From contig JAISKH010000091.1 in assembly GCA_031261325.1 (NCBI GenBank), positions 1-35,627 on the forward strand: DNA of 35,627 nt. Reading direction: 5' to 3'. The stretch comes from Oscillospiraceae bacterium. Lineage in GTDB: Bacteria > Bacillota > Clostridia > Oscillospirales > Oscillospiraceae. Positions 22,380-31,341 of the stretch are shown here, piece by piece; position 1 is the stretch's first letter, and each line of letters opens with the position of its first letter. Position numbers and translations under genes: made by a program. The notes below the pieces were generated by a model. It was not told the origin of the DNA and searched no databases. It saw only the letters and a program-made list of their open reading frames with translations.

Positions 22380-23411
22380 ATGGGTCAAAAAGTTCATCCG
22401 CACGGTTTCCGTGTCGGCGTTATCAAGGATTGGGATTCTCGCTGGTACGCCCGCCCCGATAAGGTTGGCGACCTGATAGTCGAGGACTACAATATCCGCA
22501 AGTACCTGAAGGCGTTGCTGTTCTCCGCCGGTATCCCGCGCATTGAGATTGAGCGCGACAACGCGCGCGTTCGTATCTTTATCCATTGCTCGCGCCCGGG
22601 GCAGATTATCGGCAAGGGCGGCGCGGACATCGAAAACCTGCGTCTTAAGATGGAGAAGCGTATCGGCAAGCCCGTCGCGCTGTCCATTATCGAGGTCAAG
22701 AACGCGGACTCCAACGCGCAGCTCGTCGCCGAGAGCATCGCTCAAAAGCTCGAGAAGCGCATAGGCTTCCGCCGCGCCATGAAGAACGCGATGCAGCGCG
22801 CAATGCGTCTCGGCGTTCGCGGCATTAAGGTCATGGTCGCCGGTCGTCTCGGCGGAGCGGAAATTGCCCGCAGCGAGACGTATCACGAGGGCACAATCCC
22901 GCTGCAAACTCTGCGCGCCGACATTGATTACGGCTTCGCGGAGGCGGCGACGACTTACGGCAGAATCGGCGTTAAGGTCTGGATATACAACGGCGAAATC
23001 CTGAACCAAACGCTGCGCACCACGCCGCGCACCATGGATACAACCCGTCCCCCGCGTGAGCGGAGCGACAGGCGCGACAATCGTTCGAGCGGCAACCGCG
23101 ACGGTAACCGTTCGGGCGGCTACAACAACAATAACAGCAACCGCAGCGGCGGCTACAACAACAATCGCTCCGGCGGCACCGGTTCCTCCGGCGGCTCCAC
23201 GGGCGGCTATAACAATAATCGCAGCGGCGGTTATCAGGGCGGAAGCGGCTCCGGCGGCTCCACGGGCGGTTACAATAACAACCGCAGCTCCGGTTATCAA
23301 GGCTCCAACCCGCGCCCCTTGACGCCGAACACCAACACGCGTCCGGCAACTCCGGCGGCACCCGCCGCTCCGGCTCCGGCGCAAACTCCCGACGAAGGAG
23401 GCACTAACTAA
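22380..23411 (+). CDS. rpsC: 30S ribosomal protein S3 with a long low-complexity tail
   Basis: S3 forms part of the mRNA entry channel and helicase site. The first ~208 residues are normal: [22 protein letters not shown] motif with [13 protein letters not shown] (74-86), and [20 protein letters not shown]. The standard protein ends near WIYNGEIL (201-208). Here ~135 more residues follow: a basic Arg/Asp/Ser part (212-243), Gly/Asn/Ser/Tyr/Arg-rich repeats of the [11 protein letters not shown] kind (244-310), then a Pro/Ala/Thr end. The total is 343 residues against the usual 210-230. The reading frame is open and continuous into rplP, whose ATG overlaps the stop by one base. The tail is predicted disordered by composition. 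Confidence 0.96.
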   Translation: MGQKVHPHGFRVGVIKDWDSRWYARPDKVGDLIVEDYNIRKYLKALLFSAGIPRIEIERDNARVRIFIHCSRPGQIIGKGGADIENLRLKMEKRIGKPVALSIIEVKNADSNAQLVAESIAQKLEKRIGFRRAMKNAMQRAMRLGVRGIKVMVAGRLGGAEIARSETYHEGTIPLQTLRADIDYGFAEAATTYGRIGVKVWIYNGEILNQTLRTTPRTMDTTRPPRERSDRRDNRSSGNRDGNRSGGYNNNNSNRSGGYNNNRSGGTGSSGGSTGGYNNNRSGGYQGGSGSGGSTGGYNNNRSSGYQGSNPRPLTPNTNTRPATPAAPAAPAPAQTPDEGGTN

Positions 23412-23953
23412 TGCTATTACCGAAAAGAGTTAAGCACCGCAAGCAGCACCGCGGTCGCCTTACGGGCACGGCGCTGCGCGGCAACACCGTAACATACGGC
23501 GACTACGGCATTCAGGCGACGGAGCCTGTCTGGATAACCTCGAACCAGATTGAAGCGGCTCGTATCGCGATGACGCGCTACACAAAGCGCGGCGGTAAGG
23601 TTTGGATTAAGGTTTTCCCCGACAAGCCCGTTACGCAGAAGCCCGCAGAGACGCGCATGGGCTCCGGTAAAGGCTCGCCCGAGTACTGGGTCGCGGTCGT
23701 TAAGCCCGGCAGAGTGCTGTTTGAAATCGCGGGCGTTTCGGAAGAAGCCGCGCGTGAGGCGTGCCGTCTCGCGGGGCACAAGCTACCCTGCAAGACGAAG
23801 TTCGTGACGCGCGAGAGCGGCACGGCGCAGGTCATTAAGAACACACGCGAGCAGGACCAAGCCAACGCGGGCGGAGCGGCGCAAGCAGATGAAGTGGCGC
23901 AAGCCGATGAAATTTCGGTGCAAGCCGATGTGACCGAGACAGGTGGTGAATAA
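23411..23953 (+). CDS. rplP: 50S ribosomal protein L16 with an acidic C-terminal extension
   Basis: L16 organises the A-site tRNA region of the 50S. Residues 1-136 are typical: [60 protein letters not shown]. The family ends near [11 protein letters not shown]. Here about 43 extra residues follow, including three 18-bp repeats (23879-23932) encoding [12 protein letters not shown] and SVQADV. The total is 180 residues against about 140. It overlaps rpsC by one base. Confidence 0.96.
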   Translation: MLLPKRVKHRKQHRGRLTGTALRGNTVTYGDYGIQATEPVWITSNQIEAARIAMTRYTKRGGKVWIKVFPDKPVTQKPAETRMGSGKGSPEYWVAVVKPGRVLFEIAGVSEEAAREACRLAGHKLPCKTKFVTRESGTAQVIKNTREQDQANAGGAAQADEVAQADEISVQADVTETGGE

Positions 23954-23954
23954 G

Positions 23955-24149
23955 ATGAAGGCAACCGAGGTTAAGAAGCTGTCCGACACGGAGTTGGACG
24001 CGAAGCTCACAGATTTGAAGAAAGATTTGTTCTTCCTGCGTATGCAGCACGCGACAAATCAGCTTGACAATCCGATAAAGATTGCGCAAGTCAAGAAAGA
24101 CATTGCCCGAGTCAAAACTGTTATTCGCCAGAAACAGCTCGGATTGTAA
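23955..24149 (+). CDS. rpmC: 50S ribosomal protein L29
   Basis: L29 is a two-helix protein near the tunnel exit. The 64 residues are [18 protein letters not shown] followed by [17 protein letters not shown] and a basic C-terminal helix. ATG 23955 is used rather than the upstream GTG 23943/23946, since AGGTGGTG (23941-23948) then serves as the ribosome binding site and family members start at this Met-Lys. It begins one base after the rplP stop. Confidence 0.96.
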   Translation: MKATEVKKLSDTELDAKLTDLKKDLFFLRMQHATNQLDNPIKIAQVKKDIARVKTVIRQKQLGL

Positions 24150-24161
24150 GGAGGGGACGAC

Positions 24162-24425
24162 ATGAGTGAAGAAAGAACTTCAGCAAGAAAGACCAGAACG
24201 GGTAAGGTTGTCTCCGACAAGATGGACAAGACAATTGTTGTCGCGGTAGAGGACCGCGTGGCGCACCCGTTGTATAAGAAAATCATCAAGCGGACATATA
24301 AGCTCAAAGCACATGACGAGCTGAACGAATGCGGTATCGGCGACCGCGTCCGCGTTATGGAGACCCGCCCGCTGTCAAAAGACAAGCGTTGGCGGCTCGT
24401 CGAAATCATTGAGAAAGCGAAGTAA
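24162..24425 (+). CDS. rpsQ: 30S ribosomal protein S17
   Basis: S17 is a primary 16S rRNA binder (OB fold). The 87 residues include [39 protein letters not shown] and [27 protein letters not shown] precedes ATG 24162. Confidence 0.97.
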   Translation: MSEERTSARKTRTGKVVSDKMDKTIVVAVEDRVAHPLYKKIIKRTYKLKAHDELNECGIGDRVRVMETRPLSKDKRWRLVEIIEKAK

Positions 24426-24437
24426 GGAGGCGGCACT

Positions 24438-24806
24438 ATGGTACAGCAGGAATCATATCTTAAGGTCGCCGATAATACCGGCGCGAAAGAGATAAAATGC
24501 ATTCGCGTGCTCGGCGGCTCTAAGCGCAAGTACGGGAATATCGGCGATGTTATCGTCGCGTCCGTCCGCAAGGCAGCCCCCGGCGGAACGGTTAAAAAGG
24601 GCGAGGTTGTTAAGGCGGTCATCGTGCGCACCGCCAAGGGCGTGCACCGCGCGGACGGCACATACGTGCGGTTCGACGAGAATGCCGCCGTGCTAATCCG
24701 CGACGACAAGAACCCGCGCGGAACGCGTATCTTTGGGCCCGTGGCCCGCGAGCTGCGCGACAAGGACTATATGAAAATCCTGTCGCTGGCTCCCGAAGTG
24801 ATATAG
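24438..24806 (+). CDS. rplN: 50S ribosomal protein L14
   Basis: L14 contacts 16S rRNA across the subunit interface and is the binding site of the silencing factor RsfS. The 122 residues start [20 protein letters not shown] and have [20 protein letters not shown] near the end. The length of 122 is the family standard. AAGGAGG lies upstream. Its TAG stop overlaps the next Shine-Dalgarno GGAGG by one base. Confidence 0.97.
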   Translation: MVQQESYLKVADNTGAKEIKCIRVLGGSKRKYGNIGDVIVASVRKAAPGGTVKKGEVVKAVIVRTAKGVHRADGTYVRFDENAAVLIRDDKNPRGTRIFGPVARELRDKDYMKILSLAPEVI

Positions 24807-24817
24807 GAGGCCGTGTG

Positions 24818-25135
24818 ATGGACATCAGAACAGACGACACCGTAATTGTCCTGTCCGGACGGGACGTGGGCAAGAAGGGCAAGGTGCTATCCGCCGACCC
24901 CAAGAGCGGCAAGGTTATAGTGCAGGGCGTGCATGTCGCGCAGCGGCACCAGAAGCCCCGCAAACAGGGGGACCCGGGCGGCATCATCAAAAAAGAGACG
25001 CCGATTTACGCGTCCAAGCTCATGCGCGTTTGCCCCAAGTGCGACAAGCCGACGAGGATTGCGCACAAGCTTGTGACAAACGGCGACAAGAAGAAGAGCG
25101 TTCGCGTCTGCAAAAAATGCGGCGCGGAAATATAG
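24818..25135 (+). CDS. rplX: 50S ribosomal protein L24, zinc-type
   Basis: L24 initiates 50S assembly. The 105 residues contain a KOW motif (VIVLSGRDVGKKGKVLSADP) and HQKPRKQGDPGGIIKKE. The C-terminal part has two CxxC pairs, CPKC and CKKC, that could bind zinc. ATG 24818 is chosen over GTG 24815 on spacing from GGAGG (24806-24810). Confidence 0.96.
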   Translation: MDIRTDDTVIVLSGRDVGKKGKVLSADPKSGKVIVQGVHVAQRHQKPRKQGDPGGIIKKETPIYASKLMRVCPKCDKPTRIAHKLVTNGDKKKSVRVCKKCGAEI

Positions 25136-25153
25136 GGAAGGGAGAGGCTGATT

Positions 25154-25696
25154 ATGTCAAGACTTAAAGTAAAGTACACAGACGACGTCGCTCCCGCCCT
25201 GATGAAAAAGTTTCAGTACAAGAGCGTTATGCAGCTGCCTAAGGTAGAAAAAATCGTCATCAACGTCGGCTGCGGAGACGCGCGCGACAACGCAAAGGCG
25301 ATTGACGCCGTCGTCCGCGACATCTCGACGATTACGGGACAAAAGGCGGTCGTCACCAAGGCGCGCAAGTCCGTCGCGAACTTCAAGCTGCGCGAGGGCA
25401 TGGCGGTCGGCGTTAAGGTAACGCTGCGGCACGACAAAATGTGGGAGTTTCTCGACAGATTGTTTAACGTCGCGCTGCCGCGCGTGCGTGACTTCCGCGG
25501 CATCTCCGCCAACTCGTTTGACGGACGCGGCAACTACGCGCTCGGCATTAAGGAGCAGCTAATCTTCCCCGAAATCGACTACGATAAGATAGAGAAGATT
25601 CGCGGCATGGACATCGTCGTCTGCACGACGGCAAACACCGATGAAGAGGCGCGTGAGCTGTTGCAGCTCCTCGGCGCGCCGTTCATTCAGGCATAG
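25154..25696 (+). CDS. rplE: 50S ribosomal protein L5
   Basis: L5 binds 5S rRNA and bridges to the 30S head and the P-site tRNA. The 180 residues include [39 protein letters not shown] and [20 protein letters not shown]. The length is normal. GGGAGAGG precedes ATG 25154. Confidence 0.97.
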   Translation: MSRLKVKYTDDVAPALMKKFQYKSVMQLPKVEKIVINVGCGDARDNAKAIDAVVRDISTITGQKAVVTKARKSVANFKLREGMAVGVKVTLRHDKMWEFLDRLFNVALPRVRDFRGISANSFDGRGNYALGIKEQLIFPEIDYDKIEKIRGMDIVVCTTANTDEEARELLQLLGAPFIQA

Positions 25697-25710
25697 GAGG
25701 GGGAGACAAT

Positions 25711-25896
25711 ATGGCTAAGAAATCCATGAAACTCAAGCAGCAGGCGGTGCCGAAGTTCTCCACTCGCGGCTACAATCGCTGCAAAATCTGCGGCAGACCG
25801 CACGCATACCTCCGTAACTACGGCGTATGCCGCATCTGCTTCCGCAATCTCGCCTATCAGGGGCAAATTCCCGGCGTAAAGAAAGCAAGCTGGTAA
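25711..25896 (+). CDS. rpsN: 30S ribosomal protein S14, type Z
   Basis: This is the short zinc-binding form of S14, 61 residues, with [20 protein letters not shown] holding both CxxC pairs. The rest ([20 protein letters not shown] and [11 protein letters not shown]) is typical. GGAGGGGG precedes the ATG. The TAA stop lies within the 5' arm of an 11-bp hairpin (25891-25915), and a gap of 158 nt follows before rpsH. Confidence 0.97.
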   Translation: MAKKSMKLKQQAVPKFSTRGYNRCKICGRPHAYLRNYGVCRICFRNLAYQGQIPGVKKASW

Positions 25897-25915
25897 ATCG
25901 CGAAGCGATTTACCA
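25891..25915. repeat. Hairpin spanning the rpsN stop codon
   Basis: TGGTAAATCGC (25891-25901), loop GAA, GCGATTTACCA (25905-25915): 11 perfect pairs. The rpsN stop TAA (25894-25896) is in the 5' arm. No T-run follows. It has the same ATCGC...GCGAT centre as the hairpins in yidC and after infA. Confidence 0.8.
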
Positions 25916-25959
25916 ACGCGACAAAATCCACAGCACGCACTGAAAGGTCGCCGCGTTCC

Positions 25960-25994
25960 TAATTGTCAATTATCAATTGTCAATTGTCAATTGC
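25960..25994. repeat. Five-unit heptamer array before rpsH (inverted orientation)
   Basis: TAATTGT, CAATTAT, CAATTGT, CAATTGT, CAATTGC. It is within the rpsN-rpsH gap, 44 bp after the stop-codon hairpin. Confidence 0.9.
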
Positions 25995-26054
25995 GGTGAA
26001 ACCTCATTGCGTTAACAGGCGATGCGCCTGTAATATTGAAGGAGGACACAGCTT

Positions 26055-26450
26055 ATGCAAATCACCGACCCCATTGCCGACATGCTGACGCGTATTCGCA
26101 ACGCAGGTACGGCAAAGCACGCGACGGTTGACATTCCCGCCTCCAACCTGAAGAAGGCAATCGCGGAAATCCTTCTCGCGGAGGGCTATATCAAGAATTA
26201 TCAGCTCGTCAACGACGGCATTCAGGGCATCATCAAGGTCACCCTGAAATACAACGGCAACGAAAAGGCAATCACCGGTCTGCGCCGCGTGAGCAAGCCG
26301 GGTCTGCGCGTATACGCGGGCGCGACTGAGCTGCCGCGCGTCCTGCGCGGACTTGGTATCGCCATCATTTCAACGTCCAGGGGCATCATGACCGACAAAA
26401 AGGCTCGCGAAGTCAATGTCGGCGGTGAAGTTCTTGCGTTCGTGTGGTAA
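26055..26450 (+). CDS. rpsH: 30S ribosomal protein S8
   Basis: S8 is a primary 16S rRNA binder. The 131 residues include [20 protein letters not shown] and the C-terminal [20 protein letters not shown] with the family signature. GGAGGA precedes ATG 26055. The gap upstream from rpsN is interrupted by repeats, and a small CAGGCG/CGCCTG palindrome lies about 25 nt upstream. Confidence 0.97.
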   Translation: MQITDPIADMLTRIRNAGTAKHATVDIPASNLKKAIAEILLAEGYIKNYQLVNDGIQGIIKVTLKYNGNEKAITGLRRVSKPGLRVYAGATELPRVLRGLGIAIISTSRGIMTDKKAREVNVGGEVLAFVW

Positions 26451-26462
26451 GGGGGAAATTAT

Positions 26463-27005
26463 ATGTCAAGAATAGGTAAGACCCCCATCGCGCTGCCCGC
26501 CGGCGTTCAGCTGAGCGTTGACGAGGGCAACGTCGTTACGGTTCAGGGACCCAAGGGCACTCTGACGCAGGCAATCAGCCCGCTCATAAACGTCGCGGTG
26601 GACGGCGCGGTCATCAATGTGACGCGCAAAACCGAAGAGACGCAGGCGCGCAGCCTTCACGGGCTGTCCCGCACGCTTGTCGCGAACATGGTCACGGGCG
26701 TGACCGACGGGTTCAAGAAAGAGCTGGACATCAACGGCGTCGGATACCGCGCGACGAAGGACGGCAAAAAGCTCGTCATGAACCTCGGTTACTCGCATCA
26801 GGTTATCGTTGAGGAAGCGGACGGCATCGCGATTGACGTTCCCGCGCCGAACAAGGTCGTTATCAGCGGCATTGACAAGCAGGCTGTCGGGCAGTTCGCC
26901 GCGGACGTTCGGAAGAAAAGACCGCCCGAGCCTTATAAGGGCAAGGGCATCAAATACGCCAATGAGGTCATTCGCCGCAAAGAAGGCAAGACCGGCGCGA
27001 AATAA
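26463..27005 (+). CDS. rplF: 50S ribosomal protein L6
   Basis: L6 sits near the factor-binding site. The 180 residues begin [20 protein letters not shown] and contain [15 protein letters not shown] and the C-terminal signature [20 protein letters not shown]. Length is normal. GGGGG precedes ATG 26463. Confidence 0.97.
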   Translation: MSRIGKTPIALPAGVQLSVDEGNVVTVQGPKGTLTQAISPLINVAVDGAVINVTRKTEETQARSLHGLSRTLVANMVTGVTDGFKKELDINGVGYRATKDGKKLVMNLGYSHQVIVEEADGIAIDVPAPNKVVISGIDKQAVGQFAADVRKKRPPEPYKGKGIKYANEVIRRKEGKTGAK

Positions 27006-27022
27006 GGGGAGGTGTGCTGTAA

Positions 27023-27382
27023 ATGATAAAAAGACCGGATACGAACGCACAGCGTTTGAAGCGGCATAAAAGAGTGCGGGCAAAGGTCTCCGGCACGCCG
27101 GAGCGTCCCCGCCTGAATGTGTACCGCAGTGAAAAGCATATATACGCGCAGCTTATCGACGACCTCGCGGGCGTTACGCTTGCGAGCGCGTCAAGTCTTG
27201 AAAAGGACTTCGACGGCTCCGGCTCCAACAAGGAAGCCGCGAAAAAGGTCGGCGTCGCAATAGCGGAGCGCGGCAAGGCAAAAGGTATCGTGGGTGTTGT
27301 GTTCGACCGTGGCGGTTACGTTTACCACGGGCGCGTGCAGGCTCTCGCCGAGGGTGCCCGCGAGGGCGGACTCGAATTTTAA
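27023..27382 (+). CDS. rplR: 50S ribosomal protein L18
   Basis: L18 helps bind 5S rRNA. The 119 residues include [35 protein letters not shown] and a C-terminal [28 protein letters not shown] lies before ATG 27023. Confidence 0.97.
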   Translation: MIKRPDTNAQRLKRHKRVRAKVSGTPERPRLNVYRSEKHIYAQLIDDLAGVTLASASSLEKDFDGSGSNKEAAKKVGVAIAERGKAKGIVGVVFDRGGYVYHGRVQALAEGAREGGLEF

Positions 27383-27403
27383 CGGGGAGGAGGAAACAAC
27401 ATT

Positions 27404-27955
27404 ATGGCTTATACACCGAATAACACAGGCAACAGCCGTGACAACCGCAACAGCAATCGCCGCGACAACCGCGACGAGATTCAGAGCGAGTTCTCGGAGA
27501 AAGTGGTTTCCCTGAACCGCGTTTCAAAGACTGTTAAAGGCGGACGCATCTTCAAGTTCTCCGCGCTCTGCGTGGTGGGGGACGGTAAGGGACGCGTCGG
27601 CTTCGGACTGGGCAAGGCGGGCGAGGTTTCGGAGGCTATACGTAAGGGTATTGAGGACGCGAAGAAGCACATCGTCACCATTACAATTACTGGCTCCACC
27701 ATTCCGCACGAGGTCACGGGCGAGTTCGGCGCGGGCAGAGTTCTGCTCAAGCCGGCACCTCCCGGAACGGGCGTTATCGCCGGCGGCGCGGTTCGCGCCG
27801 TGGTAGAGGCGGCGGGCATTTCCGATATACGCACAAAGTGCCTGCGCAGCAATAACCCCGCGAATGTGGTACAGGCGACGATGGTTGGCTTGCGGTCATT
27901 GCGCGACGCGGCGCAGGTCGCAAAGGTTCGCGGCAAGACCGTCGAAGAGTTATAG
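27404..27955 (+). CDS. rpsE: 30S ribosomal protein S5 with an Asn/Arg-rich N-terminal extension
   Basis: S5 lies at the mRNA entry channel with S3 and S4. The core is normal: [40 protein letters not shown] and [19 protein letters not shown]. The first ~28 residues ([20 protein letters not shown]) are rich in Asn, Arg and Asp and longer than in many homologues. The total is 183 residues. GGGGAGGAGG lies before ATG 27404. Confidence 0.97.
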   Translation: MAYTPNNTGNSRDNRNSNRRDNRDEIQSEFSEKVVSLNRVSKTVKGGRIFKFSALCVVGDGKGRVGFGLGKAGEVSEAIRKGIEDAKKHIVTITITGSTIPHEVTGEFGAGRVLLKPAPPGTGVIAGGAVRAVVEAAGISDIRTKCLRSNNPANVVQATMVGLRSLRDAAQVAKVRGKTVEEL

Positions 27956-27968
27956 GAGGGTTTGCATT

Positions 27969-28148
27969 ATGGCGAATCTGAAAATCAAGCTCATAAAGAG
28001 CTTAAACGGCAGGCACGATAAGCATATCGCGACCGCAAAGTCACTGGGGCTGACCAAAATCGGTCGTGAGAAGACGCAGCCCGACAACCCCCAAACGAGA
28101 GGTAAGATAGAGCAAATCAAATATCTTATCTCCGTAACCGAAGAATAA
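27969..28148 (+). CDS. rpmD: 50S ribosomal protein L30
   Basis: L30 is a small peripheral 50S protein. The 59 residues are [20 protein letters not shown] followed by [20 protein letters not shown], all typical. ATG 27969 is preceded by AGGAGGG overlapping the rpsE stop. Upstream in-frame extensions are not family sequence. Confidence 0.96.
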   Translation: MANLKIKLIKSLNGRHDKHIATAKSLGLTKIGREKTQPDNPQTRGKIEQIKYLISVTEE

Positions 28149-28161
28149 GGAGGGCGTAGTT

Positions 28162-28602
28162 ATGCAAATTCACGAACTTTCTCCCGTGCCGGGCAGTACC
28201 CATTCTTCCAAGCGGCGCGGCAGAGGCCCCGGCACCGGCAACGGCAAGACCGGCGGACGCGGTCACAAGGGACAAAAGGCGAGAAGCGGCGGCGGCGTTC
28301 GCATCGGGTTTGAAGGCGGTCAGATGCCGCTTGCCCGTCGCGTGCCGAAGCGCGGCTTCCACAACATTTTCGCGAAACCGCCTGAGGCGATAAACGTGCG
28401 CGACCTGGAGCTGTTTGACGACGGCGCGGTCGTCAGCGAGGGCGAGCTGCTTGCCGCGGGGGTTATCTCCGGCAACGGCTACGGCGTTAAAATTCTCGCG
28501 CAGGGCGAAATCACCAAAAAGCTCACAGTTAAGGCGACGGCGTTTTCCGCGTCGGCGAAGGCAAAGATAGAAGCCGCGGGGGGAAAGGCTGAGGTGGTAT
28601 AA
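28162..28602 (+). CDS. rplO: 50S ribosomal protein L15
   Basis: L15 is a late assembly protein. The 146 residues contain [47 protein letters not shown] and a C-terminal domain ending in [20 protein letters not shown] precedes ATG 28162. The stop is directly followed by the secY GTG start without a gap. Confidence 0.97.
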   Translation: MQIHELSPVPGSTHSSKRRGRGPGTGNGKTGGRGHKGQKARSGGGVRIGFEGGQMPLARRVPKRGFHNIFAKPPEAINVRDLELFDDGAVVSEGELLAAGVISGNGYGVKILAQGEITKKLTVKATAFSASAKAKIEAAGGKAEVV

Positions 28603-29892
28603 GTGCTGCAAACAATCCGCAACGCGTGGAGACTGGACGATATTCGCAAGAAGCTCCTGTTTCTGTTCTTTATCGTCTTTCTCTACCGACTCGGCAACGC
28701 GGTTACGGTTCCGTACATTGACACCGCGCTGCTCAGCAGCTACTTCACCTCGCGCGGAAACACAATCCTCGGACTGCTGAACACGATGTCCGGCTCCGCG
28801 CTGGAGCGCGCGAGTATATTCGCGATGTCGATTCAGCCGTATATCAACGCGAGCATCATCATTCAGCTGCTGACAATCGCGATTCCCGCGCTGGAGCGTC
28901 TGCAAAAGGACGGCGGCGAAGAGGGCAAGAACAAGCTCGAGCGCATCACGCGGTACTCCACCGTCGCAATCGCTCTGCTTCAGGGCTACGGCTATTACGT
29001 GATTATCAGCTCGAACGGTTTCCTGAATCCCGAGGCTGCATTGACGGCGTGGGCGCCGCTTGTTATCATCGGCTCCTTCATGGCGGGCTCAACCCTGCTC
29101 ATGTGGATGGGCGAGCAGATAACGGAGTTCGGCGTCGGCAACGGCATCTCGGTCATACTGTTCATCAGCATTGTCTCGCGCTTCCCGTCGCAGGTTGCGA
29201 ATATCTTCAGCGACATCGGCACGAACCCCGGCAAGTGGTGGATTTACGTCCTCATGCTTATCGGCGCGCTTGCCATCATGGTGCTGATTGTGGTCGTTAC
29301 GAGCGCGGAGCGGCGTATTCCGATTCACTACGCGAAGAAGGTCGTCGGGCGCAAGTCCTACGGCGGACAGACGACGCATTTGCCCATAAAGGTCAACATG
29401 TCGGGCGTTCTGCCGATTATCTTCGCGCAGTCCATGGCTTCCATTCCCGCGACAATCGCGGCGTTCGTCCCGAAGTGGCAAGATGCGGCGTTCATCAAGG
29501 CGTTTGACACGACGAGCTGGATTTACATTATCCTGTACTTCGCGCTGATTGTATTCTTCTCGTACTTCTATTCGACGATTCAGTTTAACCCGATTGAAGT
29601 CGCGAAGAACCTGCAAAAGAACAGCGGCGTTATCCCCGGTATCCGTCCGGGACGCCCGACGAGCGAGTTTATCCAGCGCGTGCTGACGAAGATTACCCTG
29701 TTCGGCGCGATTTACCTCGCGATTATCGCGATAGTGCCGATTATCATCTCAAAGTTCTCCGCGACGGCGGCATCAAGCGGCATTTCCCTCGGCGGTACGT
29801 CGATTATCATCGTAATCAGCGTCGCGCTTGAGACGATTAAGCAGCTTGAGGTGCACACGATGCAGCGCGGCTACAAGGGCTTCCTTGAATAA
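28603..29892 (+). CDS. secY: Protein translocase subunit SecY
   Basis: SecY is the channel of the Sec translocon in the cytoplasmic membrane. The 429 residues start LQTIRNAWRLDDIRKKLLF, then about ten hydrophobic segments. Typical stretches are SIFAMSIQPYINASIIIQLL, GVGNGISVILFISIV, QSMASIPATIAAF and the C-terminal HTMQRGYKGFLE. The start is GTG 28603, immediately after the rplO stop, with GAGGTGG at 28589-28595 inside rplO. The length is normal. Confidence 0.97.
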   Translation: MLQTIRNAWRLDDIRKKLLFLFFIVFLYRLGNAVTVPYIDTALLSSYFTSRGNTILGLLNTMSGSALERASIFAMSIQPYINASIIIQLLTIAIPALERLQKDGGEEGKNKLERITRYSTVAIALLQGYGYYVIISSNGFLNPEAALTAWAPLVIIGSFMAGSTLLMWMGEQITEFGVGNGISVILFISIVSRFPSQVANIFSDIGTNPGKWWIYVLMLIGALAIMVLIVVVTSAERRIPIHYAKKVVGRKSYGGQTTHLPIKVNMSGVLPIIFAQSMASIPATIAAFVPKWQDAAFIKAFDTTSWIYIILYFALIVFFSYFYSTIQFNPIEVAKNLQKNSGVIPGIRPGRPTSEFIQRVLTKITLFGAIYLAIIAIVPIIISKFSATAASSGISLGGTSIIIVISVALETIKQLEVHTMQRGYKGFLE

Positions 29893-29907
29893 AGGGGTGT
29901 GTGGCGT

Positions 29908-30539
29908 ATGAAGCTGATATTATTGGGCGCACCGGGCGCGGGCAAGGGCACGCAGGCGGAGGTTCTCTCGAAAAAGCTCGGCGTGCCGACGATTTCGACG
30001 GGTAACATTCTCCGCGCCGCGGTTAAGAACGGCACTCCCATCGGGCTGAAAGCGAAAGCGTTTATGGACGCGGGCGCGCTCGTGCCCGACGAGGTTATCA
30101 TCGGAATCATGGGCGAGCGGCTGGCGGAGGCGGACTGCGCGGCGGGTTATATACTCGACGGTATGCCGCGCACGCTGCCGCAGGCGGAAGCTCTCGAAGC
30201 GGCGGGCGTCGCAATCGACACCGCGCTGTCAATCGAGATTTCCGACGACGAGATTATCGAACGCATGTCGGGCAGACGCTCCTGCCCGTCGTGCGGCGCG
30301 ACGTTTCATGTTAAGCACGCGCCCCCCAAGGCGGAGGACGTATGCGACACATGCGGCGGCGGCTTAACAATCCGGAAGGACGACGAGCCGGAGCGGTCAA
30401 AAACCGTCTGCGCGTGTATCATGAGGAGACGGAACCGCTCAAGGGCTTTTATGCCGAGCGCGGCAAGCTGAAGTCGGTGGATAATCGCCCCGGCGTGGAG
30501 GCGACGACCGCCGTTATCTTCGAGACTTTGGGGCTATGA
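29908..30539 (+). pseudogene. adk: Adenylate kinase, interrupted by an apparent -1 frameshift
   Basis: Adenylate kinase interconverts ATP + AMP and 2 ADP and is essential. Frame 1 from ATG 29908 gives the P-loop GAPGAGKGT (7-15), [23 protein letters not shown] and the zinc-type lid with Cys126, 129, 146 and 149, then RKDDEPE (to residue 162, codon 30391-30393). After this, the family sequence continues only in the -1 frame as [20 protein letters not shown] to a TGA at 30537-30539. Left uncorrected, frame 1 ends in unrelated residues at 30471 (187 residues). One added base near 30394-30403 restores a normal 210-residue enzyme. Because the rest is intact and the gene is essential, a sequence or assembly error is the leading explanation, ahead of frameshifting. 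Confidence 0.9.
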
Positions 30540-30540
30540 G

Positions 30541-31341
30541 ATGATTAAACTCAAAACCCCGGGTGAAATAGAGAAAATGCGCAAGGCGGGCAAGATTACC
30601 GCGGCGGCACTTAACCTCGCGGGTGAACTGATAGCCGTCGGCGTGACGACGCAAAAGATTGATAAGGCGGTACAGCATTTTATTGTATCGCAAGGCGCGA
30701 CCCCCACTTTCCTGGGCTACGGCGGCTTCCCGGCGAGCATTTGCGTCTCCGTGAATGACGAGATTATCCACGGGATTCCCGGTGTGCGCAAGCTTAAGGA
30801 CGGCGACGTTGTGAGTATCGACGTGGGCGCGACATACGACGGTTACGTCGGCGACTGCGCCGCGACCTTCATCGTCGGAGACGGCACGGAGGAAGCGCGG
30901 CACCTCGTTGACGTGACGCGCGAGAGCTTTTACGCGGGACTGCAACAGGCGCGAGCGGGCAACAGAATCAGCGATATTTCGCGCGCTGTTCAGGAGTATG
31001 CTGAAAAGAACGGCTGCTCGGTCGTTCGCGAATACGTCGGGCACGGCGTGGGACGCGACATGCACGAGGCTCCCGAGGTGCCGAACTTCATCGCAAACCC
31101 GCGGCGCGGCGGCGACCCGAGACTTGTCCGCGGCATGACAATCGCGATTGAGCCGATGGTTAATCTCGGCGGGCAAGCGATTCGCCAGCTCGCCGACAAG
31201 TGGACGATTGTCACGCGGGATGGCAGCTTGTCCGCGCACTATGAGAACACAGTTCTCATTACGGACGGACAGCCCGAGATACTCACGCCGCACAATGTCG
31301 GCGTTGCGGTTTCGGTTGCGGCGAACAGCGAGGGTGTATGA
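30541..31341 (+). CDS. map: Methionine aminopeptidase, type I
   Basis: Map removes the N-terminal Met from new proteins with a dinuclear metal site. The 266 residues contain NDEIIHGIPGVRKLKDGDVV, the metal ligands in SIDVGATYDGYVGDCAATF, GHGVGRDMHEAPEVPNF and TIAIEPMVNLGG. It begins one base after the adk stop. The stop overlaps the start of the next gene (ATGA), so expression is probably coupled. Confidence 0.96.
   Translation: MIKLKTPGEIEKMRKAGKITAAALNLAGELIAVGVTTQKIDKAVQHFIVSQGATPTFLGYGGFPASICVSVNDEIIHGIPGVRKLKDGDVVSIDVGATYDGYVGDCAATFIVGDGTEEARHLVDVTRESFYAGLQQARAGNRISDISRAVQEYAEKNGCSVVREYVGHGVGRDMHEAPEVPNFIANPRRGGDPRLVRGMTIAIEPMVNLGGQAIRQLADKWTIVTRDGSLSAHYENTVLITDGQPEILTPHNVGVAVSVAANSEGV

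Noticed and set aside
22335-23384. Minus-strand open frame of 349 codons opposite rpsC, with long Ala/Val/Thr runs
   Set aside because: It is a shadow of the GC-rich rpsC tail in the antisense frame, has no ribosome binding site and no family resemblance, and covers a certain gene.
30391-30403. Programmed ribosomal frameshifting in adk
   Set aside because: Only a five-A run is present; TCA AAA ACC is not a proper slippery heptamer, and I know of no precedent for adk recoding. An indel is simpler, so this is kept only as a minor alternative.
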